Source: Bdellovibrionota bacterium
Lineage (GTDB): Bacteria > Bdellovibrionota_G > JALEGL01 > DATDPG01
Direction: 5' to 3'
Assembly (NCBI GenBank): GCA_035292885.1
Contig: DATDPG010000036.1
Span: 1 to 41,258 of the forward strand
Length of the DNA: 41,258 bases
Shown: positions 14,220 through 22,580 of the stretch, piece by piece
Layout: the number at the start of each line of letters is the position of its first letter
Position numbering within the stretch: the first letter of the stretch is position 1
Position numbers and translations under genes: made by a program
Notes under the pieces: model-generated
What the model saw: the letters and a program-made list of their open reading frames with translations, nothing else
The model's database searches: none
What the model was told of the DNA's origin: nothing

Positions 14220-16658
14220 ATGAATTTACGAACTCTTGGATCCCGCCTGGGCCTCTTTTTCACCCTCCTTTTCGTTCAGACTTCGGCGGCCTTGGCCGGC
14301 GAGGCGGAGCTCATCCTTCCGGATGTCCGGACGGTGACCTTCAGCGGCGCTTCCGGCGGAACCATCCTGACGTTTGGACTCCTCATCAGCGCCATCGGTT
14401 TCCTCTTTGGCGTCGTGATGTATTCCAAGCTCCGGCGATTGCCGGTGCACAGCTCGATGCTGGAGATTTCGGACCTGATCTACGAGAGCTGCAAGCAGTA
14501 CCTCATCACGCAAGGGAAATTCATCCTTCTGCTCGAGCTCTTTATCGGGGCCATTATGGTCGTTTACTTCGGATGGCTTCGACACCTCCCCGTCAATCGG
14601 GTGGCCGTCATCCTCTTTTTCAGTTTGGTCGGTATCGCCGGCAGTTACGGCGTGGCGTGGTTCGGCATCCGGATCAACACGGTGGCCAATTCCCGGGCGG
14701 CGTTTGCGAGTCTTCAGGGTAAACCGTTCCCGACGTACGCCATTCCACTCAAGGCGGGGATGAGCATCGGCCTCGCGCTCATCAGCGTGGAACTCTTCAT
14801 CATGCTCGCGATTCTTCTTTTTATTCCGGGGGACTATGCCGGCCCCTGCTTCATCGGGTTCGCCATCGGCGAATCGCTCGGGGCGGCGGCCCTTCGGATC
14901 GCCGGCGGAATCTTCACCAAGATCGCCGACATCGGCTCCGATCTCATGAAGATCGTCTTCAAGATTAAGGAAGATGACGCCCGAAATCCCGGGGTCGTGG
15001 CCGACTGTGCCGGAGACAACGCCGGCGACTCGGTCGGCCCCAGCGCCGACGGGTTCGAGACGTATGGCGTGACCGGCGTTGCGCTCATCGCCTTCATCCT
15101 GATCGCCGTAAAAGATCCGGCCATTCAGGTTCAGCTTCTCGTTTGGATCTTTGCGATGCGCATCATGATGATCGTGACCAGTATGGTTTCGTACTTAGTC
15201 AACGAGTCGTTCGCTCGTGCGAGGTATCTAAATGCCGAGAAAATGAATTTTGAGGCGCCGCTGACGTCACTTGTATGGCTGACCTCGATCATTTCCGTGG
15301 TCGTAACCTATATTGTTTCTTATCTCCTGATCCCCGGTTTGGGAGACGGGACGCTTTGGTGGAAACTCTCGACGATTATCACATGCGGCACGATCGCGGG
15401 CGCCGTGATTCCCGAACTGGTCAAAATTTTTACATCTACGGAGTCGGGCCACGTCCAAGAAATTGTCACTTCCTCGCGGGAAGGGGGCGCCTCTCTGAAT
15501 ATTCTTTCCGGTCTGATCGCCGGGAATTTCAGCGCGTATTGGATGGGCCTTGTCATCGTGGGATTGATGGGCATTGCTTACTACATGAGCCTTCAAGGGC
15601 TCGTTGTTTTGATGATAGCCCCGGCCGTCTTTGCGTTCGGCCTTGTGGCGTTCGGGTTTTTGGGGATGGGACCGGTGACGATCGCCGTGGATTCATATGG
15701 ACCTGTGACGGACAACGCACAGTCGGTCTATGAACTTTCGACGATCGAGACGTTGCCGGGAATCAAGGATGATCTCAAGAAGAACTTCGGGTTCGAACCA
15801 AACTTCGCCCGAGCCAAACACCTTTTGGAGAGTAATGACAGTGCGGGGAACACGTTCAAGGCGACGGCCAAACCGGTCTTGATCGGAACGGCCGTCGTGG
15901 GCGCCACGACGCTGATCTTTTCAATCATCGTTCTCTTAACGCACGGCTTAGTCGAGAACGTGGATAAGCTCTCGCTGCTCCATCCGCCGTTTCTTCTCGG
16001 ATTGGTGACGGGAGGAGCGATTATTTACTGGTTCACGGGCGCTTCGTGCCAAGCCGTGACGACCGGTGCTTATCGAGCGGTCCAGTTCATCAAGGCGAAC
16101 ATCAAACTGGAGGGTTCGACCAAGGCGTCCGTTTCCGACAGCAAGCACGTCGTCGAGATCTGCACGCAGTATGCGCAAAAAGGGATGTTCAATATCTTTC
16201 TGACCGTCTTTTTCTCGACGTTGGCGTTCGCTTGCCTCGAGCCGTTTTTCTTCATCGGCTATCTGATCTCTATCGCTCTCTTCGGTCTCTATCAGGCTAT
16301 TTTCATGGCCAATGCCGGCGGCGCTTGGGATAACGCCAAGAAATGGGTGGAGGTGGAGCTCAACGAAAAGGGGACCCCCCTGCACGCGGCTACGGTCGTC
16401 GGGGATACGGTCGGGGATCCGTTCAAGGACACGTCGTCCGTGGCGATGAATCCGATCATCAAGTTCACGACGCTCTTCGGTCTTCTGGCTGTGGAAATGG
16501 CGATCGAGCTCAATCGGGGCACAAGCCGAATGCTGGCGGCCATCTTTTTCGCCCTTTCGCTGATTTTTGTTTGGCGGTCGTTTTACGCTATGAGGATTCC
16601 AGTGGCAGAAGCGGCTGCGAGGGAGGTACGCAAAAGCGCCACGGGAGGTGCACGATGA
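14220..16658 (+). CDS. hppA: Membrane-bound H+-translocating pyrophosphatase, divergent, K+-independent type
   Basis: An 812-residue polytopic ion pump that couples PPi hydrolysis to cation export. Hallmarks: the acidic PPi site DDARNP (D252-D253) and GDNAGDSVG (D266, D270), DSYGPVTDNAQSVYE, and NAGGAWDNAKK near the C-terminus. Lys547 in GNTFKATAK occupies the position that separates K+-independent (Lys) from K+-dependent (Ala) enzymes, so K+ independence is predicted. After the acidic site the usual GMAADLFES reads GPSADGFET, a marked departure. The N-terminus resembles a signal peptide and the protein is longer than common 650-700-residue forms. ATG 14220 has GGAG six bases upstream; GTG 14208 is unlikely. 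The stop overlaps the peroxidase start as ATGA. The pumped ion is inferred. Confidence 0.93.
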   Translation: MNLRTLGSRLGLFFTLLFVQTSAALAGEAELILPDVRTVTFSGASGGTILTFGLLISAIGFLFGVVMYSKLRRLPVHSSMLEISDLIYESCKQYLITQGKFILLLELFIGAIMVVYFGWLRHLPVNRVAVILFFSLVGIAGSYGVAWFGIRINTVANSRAAFASLQGKPFPTYAIPLKAGMSIGLALISVELFIMLAILLFIPGDYAGPCFIGFAIGESLGAAALRIAGGIFTKIADIGSDLMKIVFKIKEDDARNPGVVADCAGDNAGDSVGPSADGFETYGVTGVALIAFILIAVKDPAIQVQLLVWIFAMRIMMIVTSMVSYLVNESFARARYLNAEKMNFEAPLTSLVWLTSIISVVVTYIVSYLLIPGLGDGTLWWKLSTIITCGTIAGAVIPELVKIFTSTESGHVQEIVTSSREGGASLNILSGLIAGNFSAYWMGLVIVGLMGIAYYMSLQGLVVLMIAPAVFAFGLVAFGFLGMGPVTIAVDSYGPVTDNAQSVYELSTIETLPGIKDDLKKNFGFEPNFARAKHLLESNDSAGNTFKATAKPVLIGTAVVGATTLIFSIIVLLTHGLVENVDKLSLLHPPFLLGLVTGGAIIYWFTGASCQAVTTGAYRAVQFIKANIKLEGSTKASVSDSKHVVEICTQYAQKGMFNIFLTVFFSTLAFACLEPFFFIGYLISIALFGLYQAIFMANAGGAWDNAKKWVEVELNEKGTPLHAATVVGDTVGDPFKDTSSVAMNPIIKFTTLFGLLAVEMAIELNRGTSRMLAAIFFALSLIFVWRSFYAMRIPVAEAAAREVRKSATGGAR

Positions 16659-17695
16659 AGAGCTTGCCTGGGTTTTTCCTCGCGGTTTGGGTGACGTCGG
16701 CATTGGCGGCGCCGGATTGGGAAAAGGCGAATCCGATTCAGCCGCTGCCCAAACCGCCGCTAGGAATCGACAGTCAGTGGAGCGATCTGAAGGACCCGCC
16801 CACACCCGAAAGTGTTCGTCTCGGCCGGTGGCTCTTTTTCGATAAGCGTCTTTCGGCGGACGGAACGATCTCCTGCGCGTCTTGCCATGTCCCGGAACAT
16901 GCGTTTTCGGAGCGGACTCCCGTATCGACGGGGATTCGCGGACAAAAGGGCGGAAGAAAGGCCCCCTCGTTCGTCAATCAGGCGTGGGCCCTCTATCCCA
17001 ATTTCTTTTGGGACGGTCGGGCAAGTTCGCTGGAAACGCAGGCGGGCGGACCGATGGAAAATCCGATCGAAATGGGCAATACGCACGCGGCCGTCGTAAA
17101 CACCTGCTCGCAAGTCAGCGGATACAAGAAATATTTTAAAGAAGCGTTCGGAAGCGAGGATGTCAGCATCGATCGGATCAAGAGGGCCATCGCCGACTAC
17201 GAGCGCACCCGCATGAGCGGAAACTCCGCATACGACCGATTCATCGACGGCGACAAATCCGCGCTCTCCGCGGAAGCCCAAACAGGAATGGATCTTTTTT
17301 TTGGAAAAGCGGAATGCAATCAATGCCACCTTGGCCAAAACCTTTCCGACAGCCTTTTTCATAATCTGGGTATCGGATGGAATCCGAAGAGTAAGAAATT
17401 CGCCGATCAGGGGCGGATCGTCGTGAGCAAAAAGAAAGAAGATCTGGGGGCGTTCAAGACGCCCACGGTTCGCGACGTCACAAAGCATCCGCCGTATATG
17501 CACGACGGATCGATCCGGACGCTTCGTGAGGTCGTCGACCATTACAACAAGGGTGGCCACAAAAACCCGCAGTTGTCGCCAAAAATTCGGCCGCTCCATA
17601 TGAATGAAAAGGAAGTCGCCGCTATCGTGGCGTTCATGGAGTCGCTGGACGGCGAGGGCTACATGGACAAAGCCCCCGCTTCGTTTCCACAGTAA
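16655..17695 (+). CDS. Diheme cytochrome c peroxidase
   Basis: A 346-residue periplasmic enzyme (CcpA/MauG superfamily) that reduces H2O2 with electrons from small cytochromes. A Sec signal peptide (LPGFFLAVWVTSALAAP, cut near residue 19) precedes two heme-binding motifs, CASCH (C74, C77, H78) and CNQCH (C221, C224, H225). Also seen are the family motifs RLGRWLFFDKRLSADGTISC, FWDGRASSLETQ, and FKTPTVRDVTKHPPYMHDGS near the C-terminus. No transmembrane helix remains after the signal. It starts within the last codons of hppA (ATGA overlap) and is surely translationally coupled to it. Pairing a peroxidase with a pyrophosphatase pump is not a common arrangement that I know. A longer upstream reading exists but would lie inside hppA. 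Confidence 0.93.
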   Translation: MKSLPGFFLAVWVTSALAAPDWEKANPIQPLPKPPLGIDSQWSDLKDPPTPESVRLGRWLFFDKRLSADGTISCASCHVPEHAFSERTPVSTGIRGQKGGRKAPSFVNQAWALYPNFFWDGRASSLETQAGGPMENPIEMGNTHAAVVNTCSQVSGYKKYFKEAFGSEDVSIDRIKRAIADYERTRMSGNSAYDRFIDGDKSALSAEAQTGMDLFFGKAECNQCHLGQNLSDSLFHNLGIGWNPKSKKFADQGRIVVSKKKEDLGAFKTPTVRDVTKHPPYMHDGSIRTLREVVDHYNKGGHKNPQLSPKIRPLHMNEKEVAAIVAFMESLDGEGYMDKAPASFPQ

Positions 17696-17709
17696 AGCTT
17701 CCGTGTTTT

Positions 17710-18123
17710 TTATTGGCCGCTTATCCCCGATGTGAGGCGTGCCCAGAACTCTCTTGGGGTGAAAATCGGGATGCCCTGAAAGCTTTTTAGGACGAGTAGA
17801 CCCATGTCACCCGTGACAATAGCGTCCGCTTTTCCGCTCAGCGCTGCGCCGAGGATCGAAAGATCCGTTGGATCTCGACAACTTGTGGGCGCAACGTCCT
17901 CGGGAGTCACCTGAGTCCATTCGGAGAGCAGGTATTTTCGGATCCCCATGACGAGAAGTGCGGGCAACTTAACTTTTTCGGCCAAAGCTTTCTGGACCTC
18001 GTCTAGGATCTGATCTGTTCCAATGATCTGGTGAGACTTAAGGCAGGTTTCGAACAGCGCCGCACAGAGTCCCCGCGTCGCTAATGCCGCGACAAGGACG
18101 TTCGAGTCCAAAAGAACCTTCAC
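17710..18123 (-). CDS. PIN-domain toxin (putative RNase)
   Basis: A 137-residue PIN-domain protein resembling COG1569-type toxins. Acidic residues expected of the Mg-dependent nuclease site are present: DSNVLVAAL (Asp6), DEVQKAL (Asp/Glu in the second block), DPTDLSILGAAL and the DAIVTGD segment (last Asp). The start overlaps the RHH antitoxin stop by four bases (ATGA), the usual antitoxin-first arrangement of a type II module. It is oriented towards the cytochrome peroxidase gene, with 14 bases between the two stop codons. Target RNA unknown. Confidence 0.85.
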   Translation of the reverse strand: MKVLLDSNVLVAALATRGLCAALFETCLKSHQIIGTDQILDEVQKALAEKVKLPALLVMGIRKYLLSEWTQVTPEDVAPTSCRDPTDLSILGAALSGKADAIVTGDMGLLVLKSFQGIPIFTPREFWARLTSGISGQ

Positions 18124-18338
18124 GACATTTGTTTAAAGATGTCTTCGTCGGTTAAAAGCCCTTGGGCTTCGGCAAAAGGAAGTACTTTTCGGCGAAGGTT
18201 CCGGAAGCGGCGGGTGGCCAGATATTGCTTCAACGAATCACGGATGATGTCACTAACAGAGAGCCTTTCGGCCCGGCTTAATTTTCGTAGCTCCTGCCGA
18301 AGACCGGCCGGAAGTCGTACAGTCAGCGTTGTTTTCAT
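18120..18338 (-). CDS. Ribbon-helix-helix antitoxin
   Basis: A 72-residue protein. Residues 1-45 form a ribbon-helix-helix DNA-binding domain (TLTVRLPAGLRQELRKL strand and helix, then SVSDIIRDSLKQYL helix). The C-terminal half (ATRRFRNLRRKVLPFAEAQG) is basic then helical and should bind and neutralise the PIN toxin. It precedes and overlaps the toxin gene by four bases. A 19-bp palindrome begins two bases upstream of its ATG, which fits autoregulation by the antitoxin or the complex. Confidence 0.85.
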   Translation of the reverse strand: MKTTLTVRLPAGLRQELRKLSRAERLSVSDIIRDSLKQYLATRRFRNLRRKVLPFAEAQGLLTDEDIFKQMS

Positions 18339-18340
18339 TT

Positions 18341-18378
18341 CGTGTTACAATGTAACACGTTTCGTAACGTGGGGTCAA
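18341..18378 (-). promoter_or_regulatory. Promoter and operator of the RHH/PIN toxin-antitoxin operon
   Basis: The palindrome CGTGTTAC-AAT-GTAACACG (18341-18359) has perfect 8-bp arms. On the minus strand TTGACC (18378-18373), an 18-base spacer and TACATT (18354-18349) form a promoter whose -10 lies inside the palindrome, so a bound antitoxin would block polymerase. The -35 overlaps the DUF554 stop codon. ATG 18338 is ten bases past the -10, so the mRNA leader would be very short or absent. Confidence 0.65.
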
Positions 18379-19058
18379 CGCGTAATCCACGGGGCGACGA
18401 GTAACACAAGGATAACGGCCGGGAAGTAGTCACCGACGGCGATCTTTTTGATGCCGGAGATGTTCACACCGATCATCAGGACTAAGACGCCGCCGACGCC
18501 GGATAGATCGTTAATAACCGACGGTTGAAGCAGAGCATTGATCTTGGGCGCAATCAAGGCGATCGTGCCCTGATACAGCAAAATCGTAATGGCCGAGAAC
18601 GCTACGCCGATGCCGTAAATCGCACCTAGCGTAATTGAGAAAATTCCGTCCAACATCGATTTTGCCATCAGAACTTCATGATCGCCCAGGGCGCCTGAAT
18701 TGATCGATCCAACGACCGCCATCGCGCCGGTACAAAAGAGGATCGACGCAAACGCAAAGCCGATGGGAAACTGGCTGTCCGAGCGTTTTCCGAAAATGCG
18801 TTTGAGACGTTCCCCAAGCTGTTCCATGTTGGCTTCGATCTTTAGCCATGCGCCGATCAGTCCGCCCGCCACCAAGCACGAGACAAGCAAAACGACACTT
18901 TCGTATTTGAGCGCCATTTTCAGACCCAGGGCAATTGTCGCGTAACCGATGCCGATCCGAATGGCGGATAAAAGCGATTCGGACAGAATCTTGCGAGTAG
19001 CGATCCCGAGCAACGTCCCGAAGACTATGGCTGCGGCGTTTACAAAGACACCTAACAT
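18375..19058 (-). CDS. DUF554 family membrane protein (YdfK/YqgA-like)
   Basis: A 227-residue protein with about seven hydrophobic helices, matching the DUF554 family in length and motifs: GVFVNAAAIVFGTLLG at the N-terminus, the CLVAGGLIGAWLKIE helix, FCTGAMAVVGSINSGALGDHE in the middle, KSMLDGIFSITLGAIYGIGVAFSA and SGVGGVLVLMIGVNI near the end. DUF554 proteins are inner-membrane proteins of undetermined function, possibly transporters. The gene sits between two toxin-antitoxin modules on the same strand: 28 bases after the upstream PIN toxin gene, and its stop overlaps the promoter of the downstream module. It may be expressed by read-through from the upstream module. Confidence 0.88.
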   Translation of the reverse strand: MLGVFVNAAAIVFGTLLGIATRKILSESLLSAIRIGIGYATIALGLKMALKYESVVLLVSCLVAGGLIGAWLKIEANMEQLGERLKRIFGKRSDSQFPIGFAFASILFCTGAMAVVGSINSGALGDHEVLMAKSMLDGIFSITLGAIYGIGVAFSAITILLYQGTIALIAPKINALLQPSVINDLSGVGGVLVLMIGVNISGIKKIAVGDYFPAVILVLLVAPWITR

Positions 19059-19086
19059 AGGCCCAAATCCCGAATTATGGTTTCGT

Positions 19087-19458
19087 TCACGGCATTACGA
19101 CCGGACGGTCGGTCCGCCGAAAATCTTTGTCGATGGCGAGAATAGGGCAGTTCTCAACAACGGCCAAGGCGTAGGCGAAACAGTCCCCGAGATTGAGGGG
19201 AAATCGCATCCGCGCGCCGGCCGCCAATCTGGCTTGTTCCACGTCTGGGGATACGAAACGAATCGCGCTTTCGAATAACAAGTTCTCCAACTCCTCCTTC
19301 AATTGAGGCTGCCTGTCGTGCGCACGGATTAAGGCCTCGGCCAAATTAACGGTACTCATACGGAGCTCTGAGCTGTGTTCGTTCAATTGCTGGACGGCCC
19401 ATTCACCGGCCGGTTCCCGAAACAACACAGCCAGGATGACAGAGGTGTCCACGACCAT
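19087..19458 (-). CDS. VapC-type PIN-domain toxin
   Basis: A 123-residue VapC family ribonuclease. Active-site acidic residues are in the standard places: VVDTSVILAVL (Asp4), NLAEAL (Glu), LNLGDCFAYALA (Asp in the LGDCFxYA motif) and IDKDF (last Asp). VapC toxins cleave tRNA or rRNA and are inhibited by their antitoxin. It begins three bases after the stop of the RHH antitoxin gene. It differs clearly in sequence from the PIN toxin at 17710, so the two modules are not recent duplicates. Confidence 0.9.
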   Translation of the reverse strand: MVVDTSVILAVLFREPAGEWAVQQLNEHSSELRMSTVNLAEALIRAHDRQPQLKEELENLLFESAIRFVSPDVEQARLAAGARMRFPLNLGDCFAYALAVVENCPILAIDKDFRRTDRPVVMP

Positions 19459-19461
19459 GAA

Positions 19462-19698
19462 TCACTTCCAAAGGTCGTCGTCGGAGCCGAACTTGCTTTG
19501 CGGATTTACCGGAGCGCGCAACCCGGCTCCGAGCCAACGGGTAAAATCATATGTGGTCTGGCGTTTTAGGCTGCGATTTAGACTTTCCTCGAGCGCCAAA
19601 CGGACGGCTTGGGACTTATTCTTAATTCCCCGAAGCAGCATGAACTTCTTTAGCGCCTTTTCAAAGCCTGGAGAGAGATGAATATTCAGTTGAGACAT
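19462..19698 (-). CDS. RHH-type antitoxin of the VapC pair
   Basis: A 78-residue protein with an N-terminal ribbon-helix-helix domain (LNIHLSPGFEKALKKFM strand-helix, then NKSQAVRLALEESL helix) and a C-terminal tail rich in Trp, Arg and Asp (TYDFTRWLGAGL) likely to wrap the toxin. It precedes the VapC gene by three bases. An AT-rich promoter with a perfect 12-bp palindrome lies just upstream. Its base composition upstream (a TATA-rich block near 19695-19740) is unlike the surrounding GC-rich DNA, a hint of acquisition by transfer. Confidence 0.85.
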   Translation of the reverse strand: MSQLNIHLSPGFEKALKKFMLLRGIKNKSQAVRLALEESLNRSLKRQTTYDFTRWLGAGLRAPVNPQSKFGSDDDLWK

Positions 19699-19706
19699 AT
19701 ATATAG

Positions 19707-19725
19707 TATGTATACATATATTATA
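19707..19725 (-). promoter_or_regulatory. Promoter -10 and operator of the VapBC-type operon
   Basis: On the minus strand a perfect TATAAT (19725-19720) is followed at once by the perfect 12-bp palindrome TATGTATACATA (19718-19707). The antitoxin ATG (19698) is 21 bases past the -10. The palindrome is well placed to be the antitoxin operator. Confidence 0.6.
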
Positions 19726-19775
19726 GAAAACAACAACAAATACATGTCTTAATTCAATAACTTAGAAATTAAAAA

Positions 19776-22580
19776 CTACGAACACCCACTCGTCGTTCCG
19801 CAGTTCATGCACTTGTAGCAGATGCCGTTGCGCACCATGATCGACCCGCAATCGGGACAGGGGGGCGCGTCCTCCTGAAGTCGGAAGCTCCACTTCAGTC
19901 CGCCGGCCGATTCGGCGCCGGCCATAGCGGCTCGCGGTGCAGGCGCCGCTTTTACAACCCGCATTTCCTGCGAGGCGCCGTTGCCGTTGCTTCGGTCCAA
20001 GACTCCGACTTCCTGCTGATCCTCTTTCGTCAGGAACTTCGAGGCCAGCCACCGGAAAATGTAGTCGACGACGGATTTCGCGAACGGGATATCCCGGTTC
20101 CCGGTCAACCCGGACGGTTCAAATCGAGTGTGGCTGAATTTGTCGATGAGGACCTTCAGCGGCACGCCGTATTGAAGGGCCAGGGATATTCCCGTGGCGA
20201 ACGAATCCATGAGACCGGAGACCACAGATCCTTCCTTCGCCATGACCAGAAAGATCTCCCCCGGTTGCCCATCTTCATAGATTCCCACGGTAATGTAGCC
20301 TTCGTGGCCCGCCACGGAGAATTTGTGGGTGATCGATTGCCGCTCGTCCGGGAGACGGTGCCGATAGGCCTTTCCCGCCAGAGCTTTTTCCTTGGTCTCC
20401 TTGGACGTATTGAGGGGTTGTGACCGTTTGCAGCCGTCGCGATAGACGGCGATCGCTTTCAACCCCAGTTTCCAAGCTTCCAAATAGGTCGTTCCGATTT
20501 CCTCCGGCGAGATTTCGTTGGGTACGTTCACGGTTTTCGAAATCGCTCCCGAGATGAACGGCTGCACCGCGCCCATCATCCGAATGTGGCCCCGGTAATG
20601 AATGAATCGCTGGCCTTTGAGCGGTTTGAATGCGCAGTCAAAAACCGCCAAATGTTCCGGCTTCAGGCTCGGCGCTCCTTCGATCGTTTCATGTTCATCG
20701 ATGTATTTGAGGATCTTGCCGGTCTCTTCCGGCGTGTAGCCTAGCTTCTTGAGGGCTTGAGGAACGGTGTTGTTGACGATCTTTAGAAACCCACCGCCGA
20801 CCAGTTTCTTATACTTGATCAAGGCGATGTCCGGTTCCACACCCGTCGTATCGCAATCCATCATGAATCCGATGGTGCCGGTGGGGGCCAAGACGCTGAT
20901 CTGGGAGTTTCGGAAACCGTACTGTTTCCCGAGCTCGTACGCCGTTTCCCAATCCTCTTCTGCGGCCGAATAAAGCTCGGCCGGAATCAAATTGCGATTG
21001 ATTCCTCGGACCGAATCGGCATGTTTTCGAATCACACGCAACATCGGCTCGCGATTTTTCGGATAACCGGCGAACGGTCCCCGATCCGCGGAGACTTCCG
21101 CGGAAGTTCGGTAGGTATGGCCGGATAGAATGGCCGTGATGGCCGCCGCATAAGTTCGTCCTTCATCTGAGTCGTAGGGCAAACCCATCGACATGAGCAA
21201 CGCTCCCAAATTGGCGTAGCCGATTCCCAGCGGCCGGTAATCGTGGCTGTTTCGTTCAATCGTCGGCGTCGGATAAGAGGCATTGTCGACGATGATTTCC
21301 TGCGCGAGAATCGTGGTTCGAAGGGCAGCCCGGTACGACGTGGTGTCGAAGCCGCCGTCGGGCGTCACGAACTTCATGAGATTCAACGAGGCCAGGTTGC
21401 ATGCCGTGTCGTCCAAAAACATGTATTCACTGCATGGATTCGAAGCGTTGATTCGGGCGGTATTCGGGCAGGTGTGCCAATCGTTGATCGTCGAATCGAA
21501 CTGAAGACCCGGATCGCCGCACACCCATGCGGATTCGCAGATCATGCCCATGAGATCGCGCGCCTTGTACGTGTCCATCGGGCGCCCGTCGGTCACCGCC
21601 CGCGTGGCCCAGCTTCGATCTTCCTCCACGGCTCGCATGTACTCGTCGGTCATGCGCACCGAATTGTTCGAATTTTGAAAGAAAATGGAACTATAGGCTT
21701 CTCCGTTGAACGAGGCGTCATAGCCGGCGTCGATCAGCGCCCAAGCCTTCTTTTCCTCCATTTCTTTACAGCGGATGAAGGAAACGATGTCGGGATGGTC
21801 GATGTTTAAGATGACCATCTTGGCTGCTCGCCGGGTTTTACCACCCGATTTGATCACGCCCGCGAAGGCATCGTAGCCCTTCATGAAAGAGACCGGTCCC
21901 GAGGCTTGACCTCCGCCCGCGAGTTGCTCTCGGGAAGATCGGATCGGCGAAAGATTGGTTCCCGTACCGGAGCCGCCCTTAAAAAGCATCCCTTCGGTCT
22001 TCGCCAGATCGAGAATCGAGGCCATGGAGTCCTGAACCGAATTGATGAAACAGGCCGAACACTGGGGATGTTTCTCAATGCCCACGTTGAACCAGACCGG
22101 CGAGTTGAACGCCATTTTTTGATACACCAACAGATGCGTCAACTCGTCCTGAAATGCCTGCGCATCTTCTTCCGTAGCGAAATATTTCTGTGTCCGCGCC
22201 CAATCCGCCATCGTGTCGGCCACGCGCCGGACCAGCTGCTTCACCGAATGCTCTCTCTGGGGCGTTCCTAGCGGTCCGCGAAAATATTTGGAAACGACGA
22301 CGTTCGTCGCGAGCTGCGACCAGAACTTCGGTGCCTCGATGTTCTTTTGGAGAAAAACGACTTCGCATTTTTCGTTGGTGATATTGGCTTCGCACAGTTC
22401 CCACTCGATCTCGTCGAACGGATGCACGCCGGCCTGTGTGAAATAACGAGGATGTTTGATGCCGCGTTGAGGCGCGGCGGTAGTTGAACGTTGTTGCGGT
22501 TTTCGCATCGGCCGGGCCGGTATCTTCAAGGTCTCCATTTCTTCCCCATTCGTCCCTTTAATGATCTCTGATTGCATCAT
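19776..22580 (-). CDS. nrdJ: Adenosylcobalamin-dependent (class II) ribonucleotide reductase
   Basis: A 934-residue enzyme reducing ribonucleotides to deoxyribonucleotides, oxygen-independent and B12-dependent. Seen in order: AFNSPVWFNVG and QCSACFINSV near residues 160-185, GGSGTGTNLSPIRSSRE, the active-site segment NPCSEYMFLDDTACNLASL, VLAPTGTIGFMMDCDTTG, and a C-terminal tail with CPDCG and CYKCMNCG, a zinc-ribbon-like end with redox cysteines common in long class II enzymes. A Pro/Ala-rich linker precedes that tail. Start at ATG 22580 or the adjacent ATG 22577; GAGGAG lies just upstream. There is no nrdR nearby. It should supply dNTPs under any oxygen regime. Confidence 0.96.
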   Translation of the reverse strand: MMQSEIIKGTNGEEMETLKIPARPMRKPQQRSTTAAPQRGIKHPRYFTQAGVHPFDEIEWELCEANITNEKCEVVFLQKNIEAPKFWSQLATNVVVSKYFRGPLGTPQREHSVKQLVRRVADTMADWARTQKYFATEEDAQAFQDELTHLLVYQKMAFNSPVWFNVGIEKHPQCSACFINSVQDSMASILDLAKTEGMLFKGGSGTGTNLSPIRSSREQLAGGGQASGPVSFMKGYDAFAGVIKSGGKTRRAAKMVILNIDHPDIVSFIRCKEMEEKKAWALIDAGYDASFNGEAYSSIFFQNSNNSVRMTDEYMRAVEEDRSWATRAVTDGRPMDTYKARDLMGMICESAWVCGDPGLQFDSTINDWHTCPNTARINASNPCSEYMFLDDTACNLASLNLMKFVTPDGGFDTTSYRAALRTTILAQEIIVDNASYPTPTIERNSHDYRPLGIGYANLGALLMSMGLPYDSDEGRTYAAAITAILSGHTYRTSAEVSADRGPFAGYPKNREPMLRVIRKHADSVRGINRNLIPAELYSAAEEDWETAYELGKQYGFRNSQISVLAPTGTIGFMMDCDTTGVEPDIALIKYKKLVGGGFLKIVNNTVPQALKKLGYTPEETGKILKYIDEHETIEGAPSLKPEHLAVFDCAFKPLKGQRFIHYRGHIRMMGAVQPFISGAISKTVNVPNEISPEEIGTTYLEAWKLGLKAIAVYRDGCKRSQPLNTSKETKEKALAGKAYRHRLPDERQSITHKFSVAGHEGYITVGIYEDGQPGEIFLVMAKEGSVVSGLMDSFATGISLALQYGVPLKVLIDKFSHTRFEPSGLTGNRDIPFAKSVVDYIFRWLASKFLTKEDQQEVGVLDRSNGNGASQEMRVVKAAPAPRAAMAGAESAGGLKWSFRLQEDAPPCPDCGSIMVRNGICYKCMNCGTTSGCS

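Noticed and set aside
15948-16805. A 285-residue minus-strand frame opposite the hppA end
   Set aside because: Antisense of well-conserved hppA and peroxidase sequence; no motif and no ribosome site.
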